A model generated the notes under the pieces. It did not search any database and was not told the origin of the DNA. It saw nothing but the letters and a program-made list of their open reading frames with translations. The position numbers were made by a program, and so were the translations under genes. DNA of 22,142 nucleotides from Pseudomonadota bacterium. Its GTDB lineage: Bacteria > Pseudomonadota > Alphaproteobacteria > Rhodobacterales > Rhodobacteraceae. Below, piece by piece: positions 16,046 through 22,142 of the stretch. The stretch spans positions 1-22,142 of the forward strand of contig JAQCLA010000009.1 of assembly GCA_027592105.1 (NCBI GenBank), given 5' to 3'. Every line of letters starts with the position of its first letter. Within the stretch, counting starts at the first letter, position 1.

Positions 16046-18397
16046 ATGACCACCCGCGAAATCTTCGACACGATGGAGTACGGCCCCGCCCCCGAAAGTG
16101 CCGCCGAGGCGCTGGATTGGATCGGCATGCACGGCCCGGCCTTTGGTCATTTCATCGATGGGCGCTTTACCGCAGCGGGCGAGACCTTTGCCACGCGCAA
16201 CCCGGCCACCGGTGCGGAACTGGCGCAGATCACCCAAGGCACGGCGGAAGATGTCAACGCCGCAGTCGCCGCCGCGACAAAAGCCTTCCCCACATGGGCC
16301 AAGCTGTCGTGCCATGCGCGGGCCAAATACCTTTATGCGCTGGCGCGGCTCCTGCAAAAGCATGCGCGGCTTTTCGCGGTCCTTGAAACCCTCGACAATG
16401 GCAAGCCGATCCGCGAAAGCCGCGATGTCGATCTGCCATTGGCCCAGCGCCATTTCTACCACCACGCAGGGTTGGCACAGCTGCGCGATGCCGAAATGCC
16501 GGGCCATCAGCCCCTCGGCGTCTGCGGTCAGGTCATCCCGTGGAACTTTCCGCTTTTGATGCTGGCATGGAAGATCGCCCCTGCGCTTGCGGCGGGCAAC
16601 ACGGTGGTGCTGAAACCCGCTGAATACACCTCGCTCACGGCGCTGCTTTTCGGCCAGATCTGTCAGGAGGCGGGGCTGCCGAAAGGTGTGGTCAATATCG
16701 TCACCGGCGACGGGCGCACGGGCGAGGCGATTGTCACCCATCTGGGTACGGCCAAAATCGCTTTCACCGGCTCCACCGCCGTGGGCCGACGCATCCGCGA
16801 ACAGACCGCCGGCATGGGCAAATCCCTGACGTTGGAGCTGGGCGGCAAATCCCCCTACATCGTCTTTGACGACGCAGATATCGACAGCGCCATCGAAGGG
16901 CTGGTCGATGCGATCTGGTTCAATCAAGGCCAAGTCTGCTGCGCGGGTTCCCGCCTTCTGGTGCAAGAAGGCATCGCAGGTGATTTCCACGCGCGCCTGA
17001 AAGCGCGCATGGCCAAGCTGCGCGTGGGCGACCCGCTGGATAAATGCATCGACATGGGCGCGCTGGTCGATCCGGTGCAGCATCAAGCAATCACTGCGAT
17101 GCTGGCCGCCAATACCGAAGGTGAGGTCCATACCGCGCCCGTCGCCATGCCGGAGGGTGGTTGTTTCTTTCCACCCACGCTAATCACCGGCCTCTCACCC
17201 GCCGCGCCCTTGATGCAGGAAGAGATTTTCGGCCCTGTCCTTGTCGCTACCACTTTTCGCACGCCGACCGAGGCGGTCGAGATCGCAAACAACACCCGCT
17301 ACGGCTTGGCGGCGACTGTGTGGACAGAGAACCTCAACCTCGCGCTCGACATCGCGCCGAAACTGGCGGCCGGTGTGGTCTGGGTGAATGCCACCAACCT
17401 GTTTGACGCGGCCGCCCCCTTTGGCGGGGTGCGCGAAAGCGGCTTTGGCCGCGAAGGCGGCTGGGAGGGGCTTTCGGCCTATCTCAAACCCAGCGTCAAG
17501 CGCATGGCGATCAAGCGGATTGCACCCTTTGCCGCGCCCAAAACGCCCGAGGCCCCACCGCTTGACCGCACGGCCAAGCTTTATATCGGCGGCAAACAGG
17601 CACGGCCCGATGGCGGCTATTCCGCCCCTGTCTGGTCCAAGCGAGGCAAGCTGCTTGGGCATATGGGTATCGGCAACCGCAAGGATATCCGCAACGCGGT
17701 GGAAGCTGCGCGGGGGGCAAGTGGCTGGGCCAAGGCAAGCGCGCATAGCCGCGCCCAGGTGCTTTACTATATCGCCGAGAACCTGTCTGCGCGGGCAGGT
17801 GAATTCAGCCAGCGCTTGCGCGATCTGACGGGCTGCAGCAAGCCGCAGGCCGAGGCGGAGGTGCGCACCAGCATCGCGCGGCTGTTCAGCTATGGGGCTT
17901 GGGCCGACAAGATGGATGGGCGCATCGCGCAGGCCCCGATCCGTGGCGTGGCGCTGGCGATGCGCGAACCTTTGGGCGTAATCGGGGCGCTTGCCCCCGA
18001 TGCGGCGCCGCTTCTCGGGACGCTGTCCCTCGTCGCGCCGGCCATCGCCATGGGCAATCGCGTGGTCGTGGTTCCCTCGCGCGCCTATCCGCTGGCCGCG
18101 ACCGATCTTTACCAAGTGCTGGATACATCCGATCTGCCCGGTGGCGTGGTCAATATCGTCACGGGTGACGCGCAAGAGCTGGGCCAGGCGCTGGCAGCGC
18201 ACGCCGATGTGGATGCGCTTTGGTCTTTCACGGGCGGGATCGATCATGCCGCGCTCGAGGCTGCCTCGGCGGGCAATCTCAAACGCACATGGATCAATAC
18301 CGATACGCCCGATTGGTCGGGCAACGATGGCGAGGGGCGGTGTTTTCTCGATCAAGCGACCGAGGTCAAAACGATCTGGATTCCCTACGGTGAATAG
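16046..18397 (+). CDS. ALDH16-type aldehyde dehydrogenase with a second, inactive ALDH domain
   Basis: A 783-residue NAD(P)-dependent aldehyde dehydrogenase. The first domain (about 35-500) has the full catalytic set: PWNF with Asn167, Lys190 in VVLKPAE, FTGST (240-244), Glu264 in LELGGKSP and nucleophile Cys298 in GQVCCAGSR. A second ALDH-like domain (about 570-783) has the N-terminal binding fold (LYIGGKQARPDGG, EPLGVIGALAPDA, VVNIVTGD, WSFTGG) but stops before any GQxC motif. This is the arrangement of ALDH16, of which a Loktanella member is structurally characterised; length agrees. It begins nine bases after deoC with GAGG at seven bases, so the two are one operon. Oxidising acetaldehyde from deoxyribose 5-phosphate is the likely role, by inference. 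Confidence 0.93.
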   Translation: MTTREIFDTMEYGPAPESAAEALDWIGMHGPAFGHFIDGRFTAAGETFATRNPATGAELAQITQGTAEDVNAAVAAATKAFPTWAKLSCHARAKYLYALARLLQKHARLFAVLETLDNGKPIRESRDVDLPLAQRHFYHHAGLAQLRDAEMPGHQPLGVCGQVIPWNFPLLMLAWKIAPALAAGNTVVLKPAEYTSLTALLFGQICQEAGLPKGVVNIVTGDGRTGEAIVTHLGTAKIAFTGSTAVGRRIREQTAGMGKSLTLELGGKSPYIVFDDADIDSAIEGLVDAIWFNQGQVCCAGSRLLVQEGIAGDFHARLKARMAKLRVGDPLDKCIDMGALVDPVQHQAITAMLAANTEGEVHTAPVAMPEGGCFFPPTLITGLSPAAPLMQEEIFGPVLVATTFRTPTEAVEIANNTRYGLAATVWTENLNLALDIAPKLAAGVVWVNATNLFDAAAPFGGVRESGFGREGGWEGLSAYLKPSVKRMAIKRIAPFAAPKTPEAPPLDRTAKLYIGGKQARPDGGYSAPVWSKRGKLLGHMGIGNRKDIRNAVEAARGASGWAKASAHSRAQVLYYIAENLSARAGEFSQRLRDLTGCSKPQAEAEVRTSIARLFSYGAWADKMDGRIAQAPIRGVALAMREPLGVIGALAPDAAPLLGTLSLVAPAIAMGNRVVVVPSRAYPLAATDLYQVLDTSDLPGGVVNIVTGDAQELGQALAAHADVDALWSFTGGIDHAALEAASAGNLKRTWINTDTPDWSGNDGEGRCFLDQATEVKTIWIPYGE

Positions 18398-18425
18398 GCC
18401 CAGCGCTTGAGCCCTTGGCTGGCTT

Positions 18426-18463
18426 AGGGTGCCTCCGGCGGGGATATTTATGAAACGAAGAAG
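18426..18463 (+). terminator. GC-rich mini-hairpin with T-rich tail (recurring Rhodobacterales-type 3' element)
   Basis: In the 72-base gap between convergent genes, GCCTCCGGCGGGGATATTTAT forms a short stem (CCTC with GGGG, loop CGGC) followed by ATATTTAT. From memory, very similar strings recur after genes in many Rhodobacterales genomes; I cannot verify that here. It probably ends the deoC-ALDH16 transcript. Confidence 0.45.
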
Positions 18464-18469
18464 CTATGA

Positions 18470-19075
18470 TCAGCCACGCCCGGCAGTCTTGTCCTTGAGC
18501 TTGGCCCATTGCACGGCGAAGCGGTCGCGCAGCGGGTCGATCACGCGATCCTCGAACCGCTCCCATATCCGCCATGCCATGAAGCCGATCACCAGCAAGA
18601 CCAACAAGATCACGGCATTGAGCCAAGGCACAAACCGCGCATCCGGCCCATCGACGGGGCGAATGGCCACCGCATTAGGATAGGTCGTCAAGAGCCGCGA
18701 GCGCCAGCCATAATGGGTGATTGCCACCCATTGCGGTATCGCTGCGGTCGAGGTGAGGTTTGCGGCCGCTGCATGCAGATCGGCACTGTCGAGTTTGAAA
18801 TAGGGCGGCCAGCCAAATCCCGTATCCTCGTTGCGATAGACCATCACCGCACCAGAGGCAGCGACCGCATTGATCAGCCTGAGGTCTCGGCTGTCGGTCT
18901 GGGCATTGCCGCTATCGCCTTGGGCATAGAAGATGCGGTTGAGACCGGAGAAATCCTGTCGAATGATCTCGGTTCCGGTGATGCGCACGATATCGCGCTG
19001 CGGCAGCGTGTAGTGCAGCATGGCTCCGAGGATCAGGAACAGGATCAAGAAAAAGACGATACGGGGCCAGCGCAT
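18470..19075 (-). CDS. DUF1523 family membrane protein
   Basis: A 201-residue protein with an N-terminal membrane anchor (IVFFLILFLILGAMLHYTL, residues 6-24), a periplasmic-looking middle (RDIVRITGTEIIRQD, RDLRLINAV, FGWPPYFKLDSADLHA, WVAITHYGWRS) and a second helix (about 151-171, NAVILLVLLVIGFMAWRIW) before a charged C-terminal tail. These features match DUF1523, found mainly in Rhodobacterales, of unknown function. GAGG precedes the ATG at 19075. The upstream small membrane gene ends nine bases before it, so the two form a cassette. Confidence 0.87.
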   Translation of the reverse strand: MRWPRIVFFLILFLILGAMLHYTLPQRDIVRITGTEIIRQDFSGLNRIFYAQGDSGNAQTDSRDLRLINAVAASGAVMVYRNEDTGFGWPPYFKLDSADLHAAAANLTSTAAIPQWVAITHYGWRSRLLTTYPNAVAIRPVDGPDARFVPWLNAVILLVLLVIGFMAWRIWERFEDRVIDPLRDRFAVQWAKLKDKTAGRG

Positions 19076-19084
19076 GGGCGCACC

Positions 19085-19348
19085 TCAATTGGAAAGGGTA
19101 ATATACAAGCTCAATCCCGCGACGGGCAGCAGATAGACCAACACCACCAGCCATGCGCGGATACGGCGCGCGATCGGTGCGATACGTTCGTCGATCCATG
19201 CCTCACGATCACCGGGGCGCCCGGCCATCACCCACTGCTCTTCCAGCCGCATCTTGGCACCGGCACGCCAATAGAAGAACAGCGAGATATAGACCACCGT
19301 CAGCAGCGCCAGCATCAACAATAGCATGCGTCCAAGCCCGATGATCAT
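19085..19348 (-). CDS. Small two-helix membrane protein, partner of DUF1523 gene
   Basis: An 87-residue protein with two transmembrane helices (about 5-26 and 65-84) joined by a charged loop (RAGAKMRLEEQWVMAGRPGDREAWIDERIAPIARRIR). I do not recognise a named family, although similar small proteins next to DUF1523 are familiar from Rhodobacterales. GAGG lies six bases before the ATG at 19348. It is first in a two-gene unit and divergent from the M20 peptidase-like gene, sharing a 101-base promoter region. Confidence 0.8.
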   Translation of the reverse strand: MIIGLGRMLLLMLALLTVVYISLFFYWRAGAKMRLEEQWVMAGRPGDREAWIDERIAPIARRIRAWLVVLVYLLPVAGLSLYITLSN

Positions 19349-19374
19349 CTTTCGCCTCTGTGTTGCATCACGAT

Positions 19375-19392
19375 ATCCCCGATATAGGGGAT
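19375..19392. promoter_or_regulatory. Inverted repeat in divergent promoter region
   Basis: ATCCCC (19375-19380) and GGGGAT (19387-19392) are an inverted repeat around GATATA, in the gap between the divergent membrane cassette and the M20 gene. CGATAT occurs at 19371-19376 and again at 19380-19385. It could be an operator; short repeats like this are weak evidence. Confidence 0.3.
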
Positions 19393-19449
19393 CTTTGCAC
19401 GAAATGGCAGGGCTTGCAGCCTGTGCCGCATCGGCGCAGTCTGGTCGGC

Positions 19450-20739
19450 ATGGAACATGATGACCGATTGCTGGAAGCCGTTGGCGCGCGCCAAGACGCG
19501 GTGATCGCGCTGACGCAAGCCTTGATCCGCATTCCGACCCTCAACCCGCCGGGGCGCAATTACCTTGAGATCTGCGAGATGCTGGGCGCGCGGCTTTCGG
19601 CCAAGGGCTTCGCAGTGGAATTGATCCGCGCCCATGGGGCGCCGGCCGATAGCGAAACATATCCGCGTTGGAACATGGTCGCGCGGCGCGAAGGTGGACG
19701 TCCGGGCGATTGCGTGCATTTCAATTCGCATCATGACGTGGTCGAACCCGGCCATGGCTGGACGGTGGACCCTTTCGGCGGAGAACTGCGCGCGGGCCGT
19801 ATCTATGGGCGGGGTGCCTGCGACATGAAGGGCGGGCTTGCCGCCAGCGTGATCGCGGCCGAGGCCTTCATCGACACCCACCCCGAATTTGCCGGCGCGA
19901 TTGAGATCAGCGCAACGGCGGACGAGGAATCAGGCGGTTATGGCGGTGTCGCCTATCTGGCCGAGCGGGGCTATTTCGCCCCTGCGCGCGTGCAGCATGT
20001 CATCATCCCCGAACCTTTGAACAAGGATCGCATCTGTCTGGGTCATCGTGGCGTCTGGTGGGCCGAGATCGAGACCCATGGGCGCATCGCGCATGGCTCG
20101 ATGCCGTTCTTGGGCGATTGCGCGGTGCGCCACATGGGGGCGGTGCTGGCCGAGATGGAGGCGACACTGTTTCCGCTTTTGGCGGGCAAACGCACCGACA
20201 TGCCCGTGGTGCCCGAAGGGGCGCGGTCATCGACCCTGAACATCAACGCCATTCACGGCGGCGCGGTCGAGCAAGACGCCGATTACACCGGCCTGCCAGC
20301 GCCATGCGTGCCCGACCGATGCCGCATCACTATCGACCGGCGCTTCTTGATCGAAGAAGACCCCGCCGAGGTGAAGGCCGAGGTCACCGCGCTGATGGAG
20401 CGGGTGCGCGCCCGCCGCCCCGGATTTTCTTACGAGATCCGCGAATTGTTCGAGGTGCAGCCCACGATGACCGCGCGCGACGCGCCCATCGTGACCAGCG
20501 TGGCCGCGGCCATCGAAAGGGTCTTGGCGCGACAGGCCGATTATGTGGTGTCACCCGGCACCTATGACCAAAAACACATCGACAGGATCGGGCGGTTGAA
20601 GAACTGCATCGCGTACGGGCCCGGCATCCTCGATCTGGCGCATCAGCCCGATGAATGGGTGGGCGTGCAGGACATGATCGACAGCGCCAAGGTGATGGCG
20701 CTTACGCTGGGCGAGTTGCTGGGCCCAAGCGGTGATTAG
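19450..20739 (+). CDS. M20-family deacylase (ArgE/DapE-like)
   Basis: A 429-residue metallohydrolase of the M20 family, similar to the acetylornithine deacetylase/succinyl-diaminopimelate desuccinylase group (TIGR01910 type). The expected di-zinc site is visible: His94 and Asp96 in SHHDVVEPG, Asp125 in GRGACDMKGG, Glu159-Glu160 in TADEESGG and a Glu in IIPEP. The dimerisation domain lies roughly at 205-330. The last ligand region reads SPGTYDQKHI. Length fits. The frame extends to 19360, but similarity begins near the ATG at 19450, which has only a weak ribosome site. The true substrate is unknown: an N-acyl amino acid is most likely. Its stop overlaps the convergent small gene by four bases. 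Confidence 0.87.
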   Translation: MEHDDRLLEAVGARQDAVIALTQALIRIPTLNPPGRNYLEICEMLGARLSAKGFAVELIRAHGAPADSETYPRWNMVARREGGRPGDCVHFNSHHDVVEPGHGWTVDPFGGELRAGRIYGRGACDMKGGLAASVIAAEAFIDTHPEFAGAIEISATADEESGGYGGVAYLAERGYFAPARVQHVIIPEPLNKDRICLGHRGVWWAEIETHGRIAHGSMPFLGDCAVRHMGAVLAEMEATLFPLLAGKRTDMPVVPEGARSSTLNINAIHGGAVEQDADYTGLPAPCVPDRCRITIDRRFLIEEDPAEVKAEVTALMERVRARRPGFSYEIRELFEVQPTMTARDAPIVTSVAAAIERVLARQADYVVSPGTYDQKHIDRIGRLKNCIAYGPGILDLAHQPDEWVGVQDMIDSAKVMALTLGELLGPSGD

Positions 20740-20933
20740 TATTTTTCGTCAAAGCCCAGATGACGCAGCGCCGCCGCCGCCATGTCGCGCGCGCTCTCAT
20801 CCCCATCGATCAAGGTACGGTTCAACGTCTTGACCACACGGCTGAGCGTGCGCTTGGATGTATGCTGACGGATGAAGTCTGGCATCGCATCGGGGCTGAT
20901 CGCCAATATGTCTTGAATGGTCAGGTTCGGCAT
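20736..20933 (-). CDS. Small conserved hypothetical protein
   Basis: A 65-residue, mostly helical protein (MPNLTIQDILAISPDAMPDF, then HTSKRTLSRVVKTLNRTLIDGDESARDMAAAALRHLGFDEKY). I do not recognise a named family. The ATG at 20933 follows a G-rich site. The frame continues to 21158, but that part crosses the sulfotransferase start region and has no support. The amphipathic and charged pattern suggests a small soluble regulator or adaptor, but no function can be claimed. Its stop interlocks with that of the M20 gene. Confidence 0.62.
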   Translation of the reverse strand: MPNLTIQDILAISPDAMPDFIRQHTSKRTLSRVVKTLNRTLIDGDESARDMAAAALRHLGFDEKY

Positions 20934-21131
20934 GCCGCCCCCCAAATTCTGTCCCGGACCCGAAAGCATTAATCCGATTCGGCACCCAAGGCCCACAGAA
21001 TTTCGGATCGCTGCAAACCGCAGGTATGCCGGCCCGCTTGCGCCCCTGCGCGCAAGATGCAAATAGATGACGAAAGTTGAATTTTGTGGATTGCTGCAGA
21101 TGAAGTACATCGACGTTCTGGATAGAAACCA
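20934..21131. other. Intergenic region upstream of the sulfotransferase
   Basis: A 198-base gap between divergent genes, more AT-rich toward its right end (around 21057-21130). No open frame with coding character, no RNA gene and no clear promoter box is visible; it presumably holds both promoters. Confidence 0.5.
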
Positions 21132-21989
21132 ATGACCGATGCGCCGGTTTTCGACCATTTTTTCCTAAGCGTCGGTGCAATGAAGGCGGGAACGACGTGG
21201 CTGTATGACGTCATAAGCCGCCACCCCGAAGTTCATTTTAGCCATGAAAAGGAAATCCATTATTTCTATGCGCAGGCGCTCCGCCCGGGCCTGTTGTCTG
21301 ATCGCGCGCGCATGCGGCGGGCCAAAGGTTACCTTGCTTTCGATCCCGAAGTATCGCACCCCGTGACGCTGCAGCGTCGCGTTCGCTGGGCGGCGAATTG
21401 GCTGGACGGCCCGGTAGATGACGCGTGGTTCAATGCGCTTTTCCTGCATCGCGGCACTGCGCGTTGGATCGCTGATTTCTCGAACCTCAATGCGCTTTTG
21501 CCTACCAATCACTGGCGTGAGATACATGCGCGAACACGCAAATTGCGGGTCTTATATACGCTGCGCGAACCGGTTGACCGGCTCTGGAGCCATGTTCGCT
21601 TTCATCTCAAAATGCACGGGCAGTCGCAGTTGCTGGAAAACTGGACCGTGGATGAGCTTTTCGCGCATATCCAGCAAGGCGACTATCTTGAACATACCGA
21701 CTACGTTGCCGCCATCGCGCGAATGCGTAAGGGCCTTCCATCTGAATGCATCCACATCGATTTCTTTGATCGCATCAGCGCCGATCCGCGCGGGTTCGTA
21801 GCAGACATTGAGAACTTTAAGGAGATCGACTCGCAAGCGATACCCGACCAGATCGTTTCGCGAGTGGTAAATCCCTCTCCGCCACGCCCGCTTCCCGATG
21901 GCTTGACCGAACGATTGGAACCCTTTGCACGTTCCCAACGCGATGGGCTGAAACAGATGGGTTTCACACTCCCGAAACATTGGGGCTAG
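21132..21989 (+). CDS. PAPS-dependent sulfotransferase family protein
   Basis: A 285-residue sulfotransferase that would move a sulfuryl group from PAPS to a carbohydrate or other acceptor. The 5'-phosphosulfate loop is VGAMKAGTTWLY (14-25) with Lys18, and the 3'-phosphate site is LYTLREPVDRLWSH (141-154) with Arg145 and Ser153; both match heparan-sulfate-sulfotransferase-like bacterial proteins. HPEVHFSHEKEIHYF (31-45) is the usual third block. The ATG at 21132 has a weak ribosome site. Codon use and base composition look less GC-rich than neighbouring genes, which suggests horizontal acquisition. It stands alone and may decorate capsule, Nod-like or other surface sugars; the acceptor cannot be read. 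Confidence 0.92.
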   Translation: MTDAPVFDHFFLSVGAMKAGTTWLYDVISRHPEVHFSHEKEIHYFYAQALRPGLLSDRARMRRAKGYLAFDPEVSHPVTLQRRVRWAANWLDGPVDDAWFNALFLHRGTARWIADFSNLNALLPTNHWREIHARTRKLRVLYTLREPVDRLWSHVRFHLKMHGQSQLLENWTVDELFAHIQQGDYLEHTDYVAAIARMRKGLPSECIHIDFFDRISADPRGFVADIENFKEIDSQAIPDQIVSRVVNPSPPRPLPDGLTERLEPFARSQRDGLKQMGFTLPKHWG

Positions 21990-22015
21990 GCAAAAAGACC
22001 CATGAAATTTTTTGC
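21990..22015 (+). repeat. AT-rich inverted repeat after the sulfotransferase gene
   Basis: GCAAAAA (21990-21996) and TTTTTGC (22009-22015) form a seven-base stem right after the stop codon, followed by GGGATTTTTC. The stem is mostly A-T pairs, so as a terminator it would be weak, but its position just behind the stop supports that role. Confidence 0.4.
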
Positions 22016-22076
22016 GGGATTTTTCTCGCATGCTGTTCCATGATAGCGCAGGGACATCTTGTGGGAGACGAACACC

Positions 22077-22142
22077 ATGATCCATCACCTTCGCCGTGGC
22101 GTGGCCATTTGTGCGCTCAGCGCCGGGGCCGCGTTTGCTCAG
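22077..22142 (+). CDS. Exported protein, N-terminal signal peptide only (3' end outside window)
   Basis: Only 22 codons are visible: MIHHLRRGVAICALSAGAAF then AQ at the window edge. Basic residues followed by a short hydrophobic core and an A-F-A cleavage-like site make a typical Sec signal peptide. GGGAG lies nine bases before the ATG. In this group, substrate-binding proteins of ABC or TRAP transporters often begin this way, but the mature protein is not in view and no function is claimed. Confidence 0.7.
   Translation, partial: MIHHLRRGVAICALSAGAAFAQ

Noticed and set aside
15950..17131. Long antisense open frame of 393 codons over deoC/ALDH16
   Set aside because: It mirrors strongly supported coding sequence, has no family features, and such shadows are expected in GC-rich DNA.
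17195..18355. Antisense open frame of 386 codons over the second ALDH domain
   Set aside because: Shadow frame; the plus strand matches ALDH16 throughout.
17570..18397. Second ALDH domain as a broken or fused gene
   Set aside because: The truncated, cysteine-less second domain is the normal ALDH16 arrangement, not decay.
21365..21378. 14-base palindrome GACGCTGCAGCGTC in the sulfotransferase gene
   Set aside because: It lies within coding sequence (codons for VTLQRR) and has no partner elsewhere; likely chance.
1..22142. tRNA genes, CRISPR arrays, insertion sequences, attachment sites
   Set aside because: I looked for TPsiC-like strings, spaced repeats, transposases and integrases on both strands and found none that hold up.

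Overview
This 22.1 kb window looks like ordinary chromosomal DNA of an alphaproteobacterium of the Rhodobacter/Roseobacter group (Rhodobacterales). The reasons are the high-GC codon use with long antisense shadow frames, a class I lysyl-tRNA synthetase, a crotonyl-CoA carboxylase/reductase very close to the Rhodobacter sphaeroides protein as I remember it, a DUF1523 membrane protein, and a two-domain ALDH16-type aldehyde dehydrogenase. I see no tRNA, rRNA, CRISPR array, insertion sequence or integrase, and no gene-free stretch longer than about 200 bases.

Layout. (1) 1-2.0 kb: 3' part of a molybdenum hydroxylase large subunit, cut by the window edge. (2) 2.0-4.6 kb, minus strand: a zinc-ribbon protein, a Flp-pilin-like peptide, and a tightly coupled trio of an AhpD-like protein, a kinase-like protein of unknown function and the tRNA methyltransferase TrmL. 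(3) 4.7-8.7 kb: an FMN-binding oxidase-like protein, a DUF427 protein, a 763-residue right-handed beta-helix protein that resembles phage or gene-transfer-agent spikes, and an exported DUF4864 protein. (4) 8.75-10.9 kb: class I LysRS, divergent from a TerB-like protein. (5) 11-14.2 kb: a PlsB-like acyltransferase, then ccr (ethylmalonyl-CoA pathway) and a small unknown gene. (6) 14.2-18.4 kb: rpe divergent from a deoC-ALDH16 operon that probably handles deoxyribose 5-phosphate and the acetaldehyde made from it. (7) 18.5-21 kb: a two-gene membrane cassette (DUF1523 plus a small partner), an M20 deacylase and a 65-residue unknown. (8) 21.1 kb to end: a PAPS-dependent sulfotransferase with less GC-rich sequence than its surroundings, then the start of an exported protein cut by the window edge.

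The gene content is mostly housekeeping and accessory metabolism. I do not see a convincing new multi-gene defence or mobile system. The items most worth a second look are the spike-like beta-helix protein, the deoC-ALDH16 pair, the possible frameshift at the 3' end of ccr with a hairpin just behind it, the kinase-like protein that lacks the expected catalytic Asp, and a perfect hairpin formed across the lysK stop codon.
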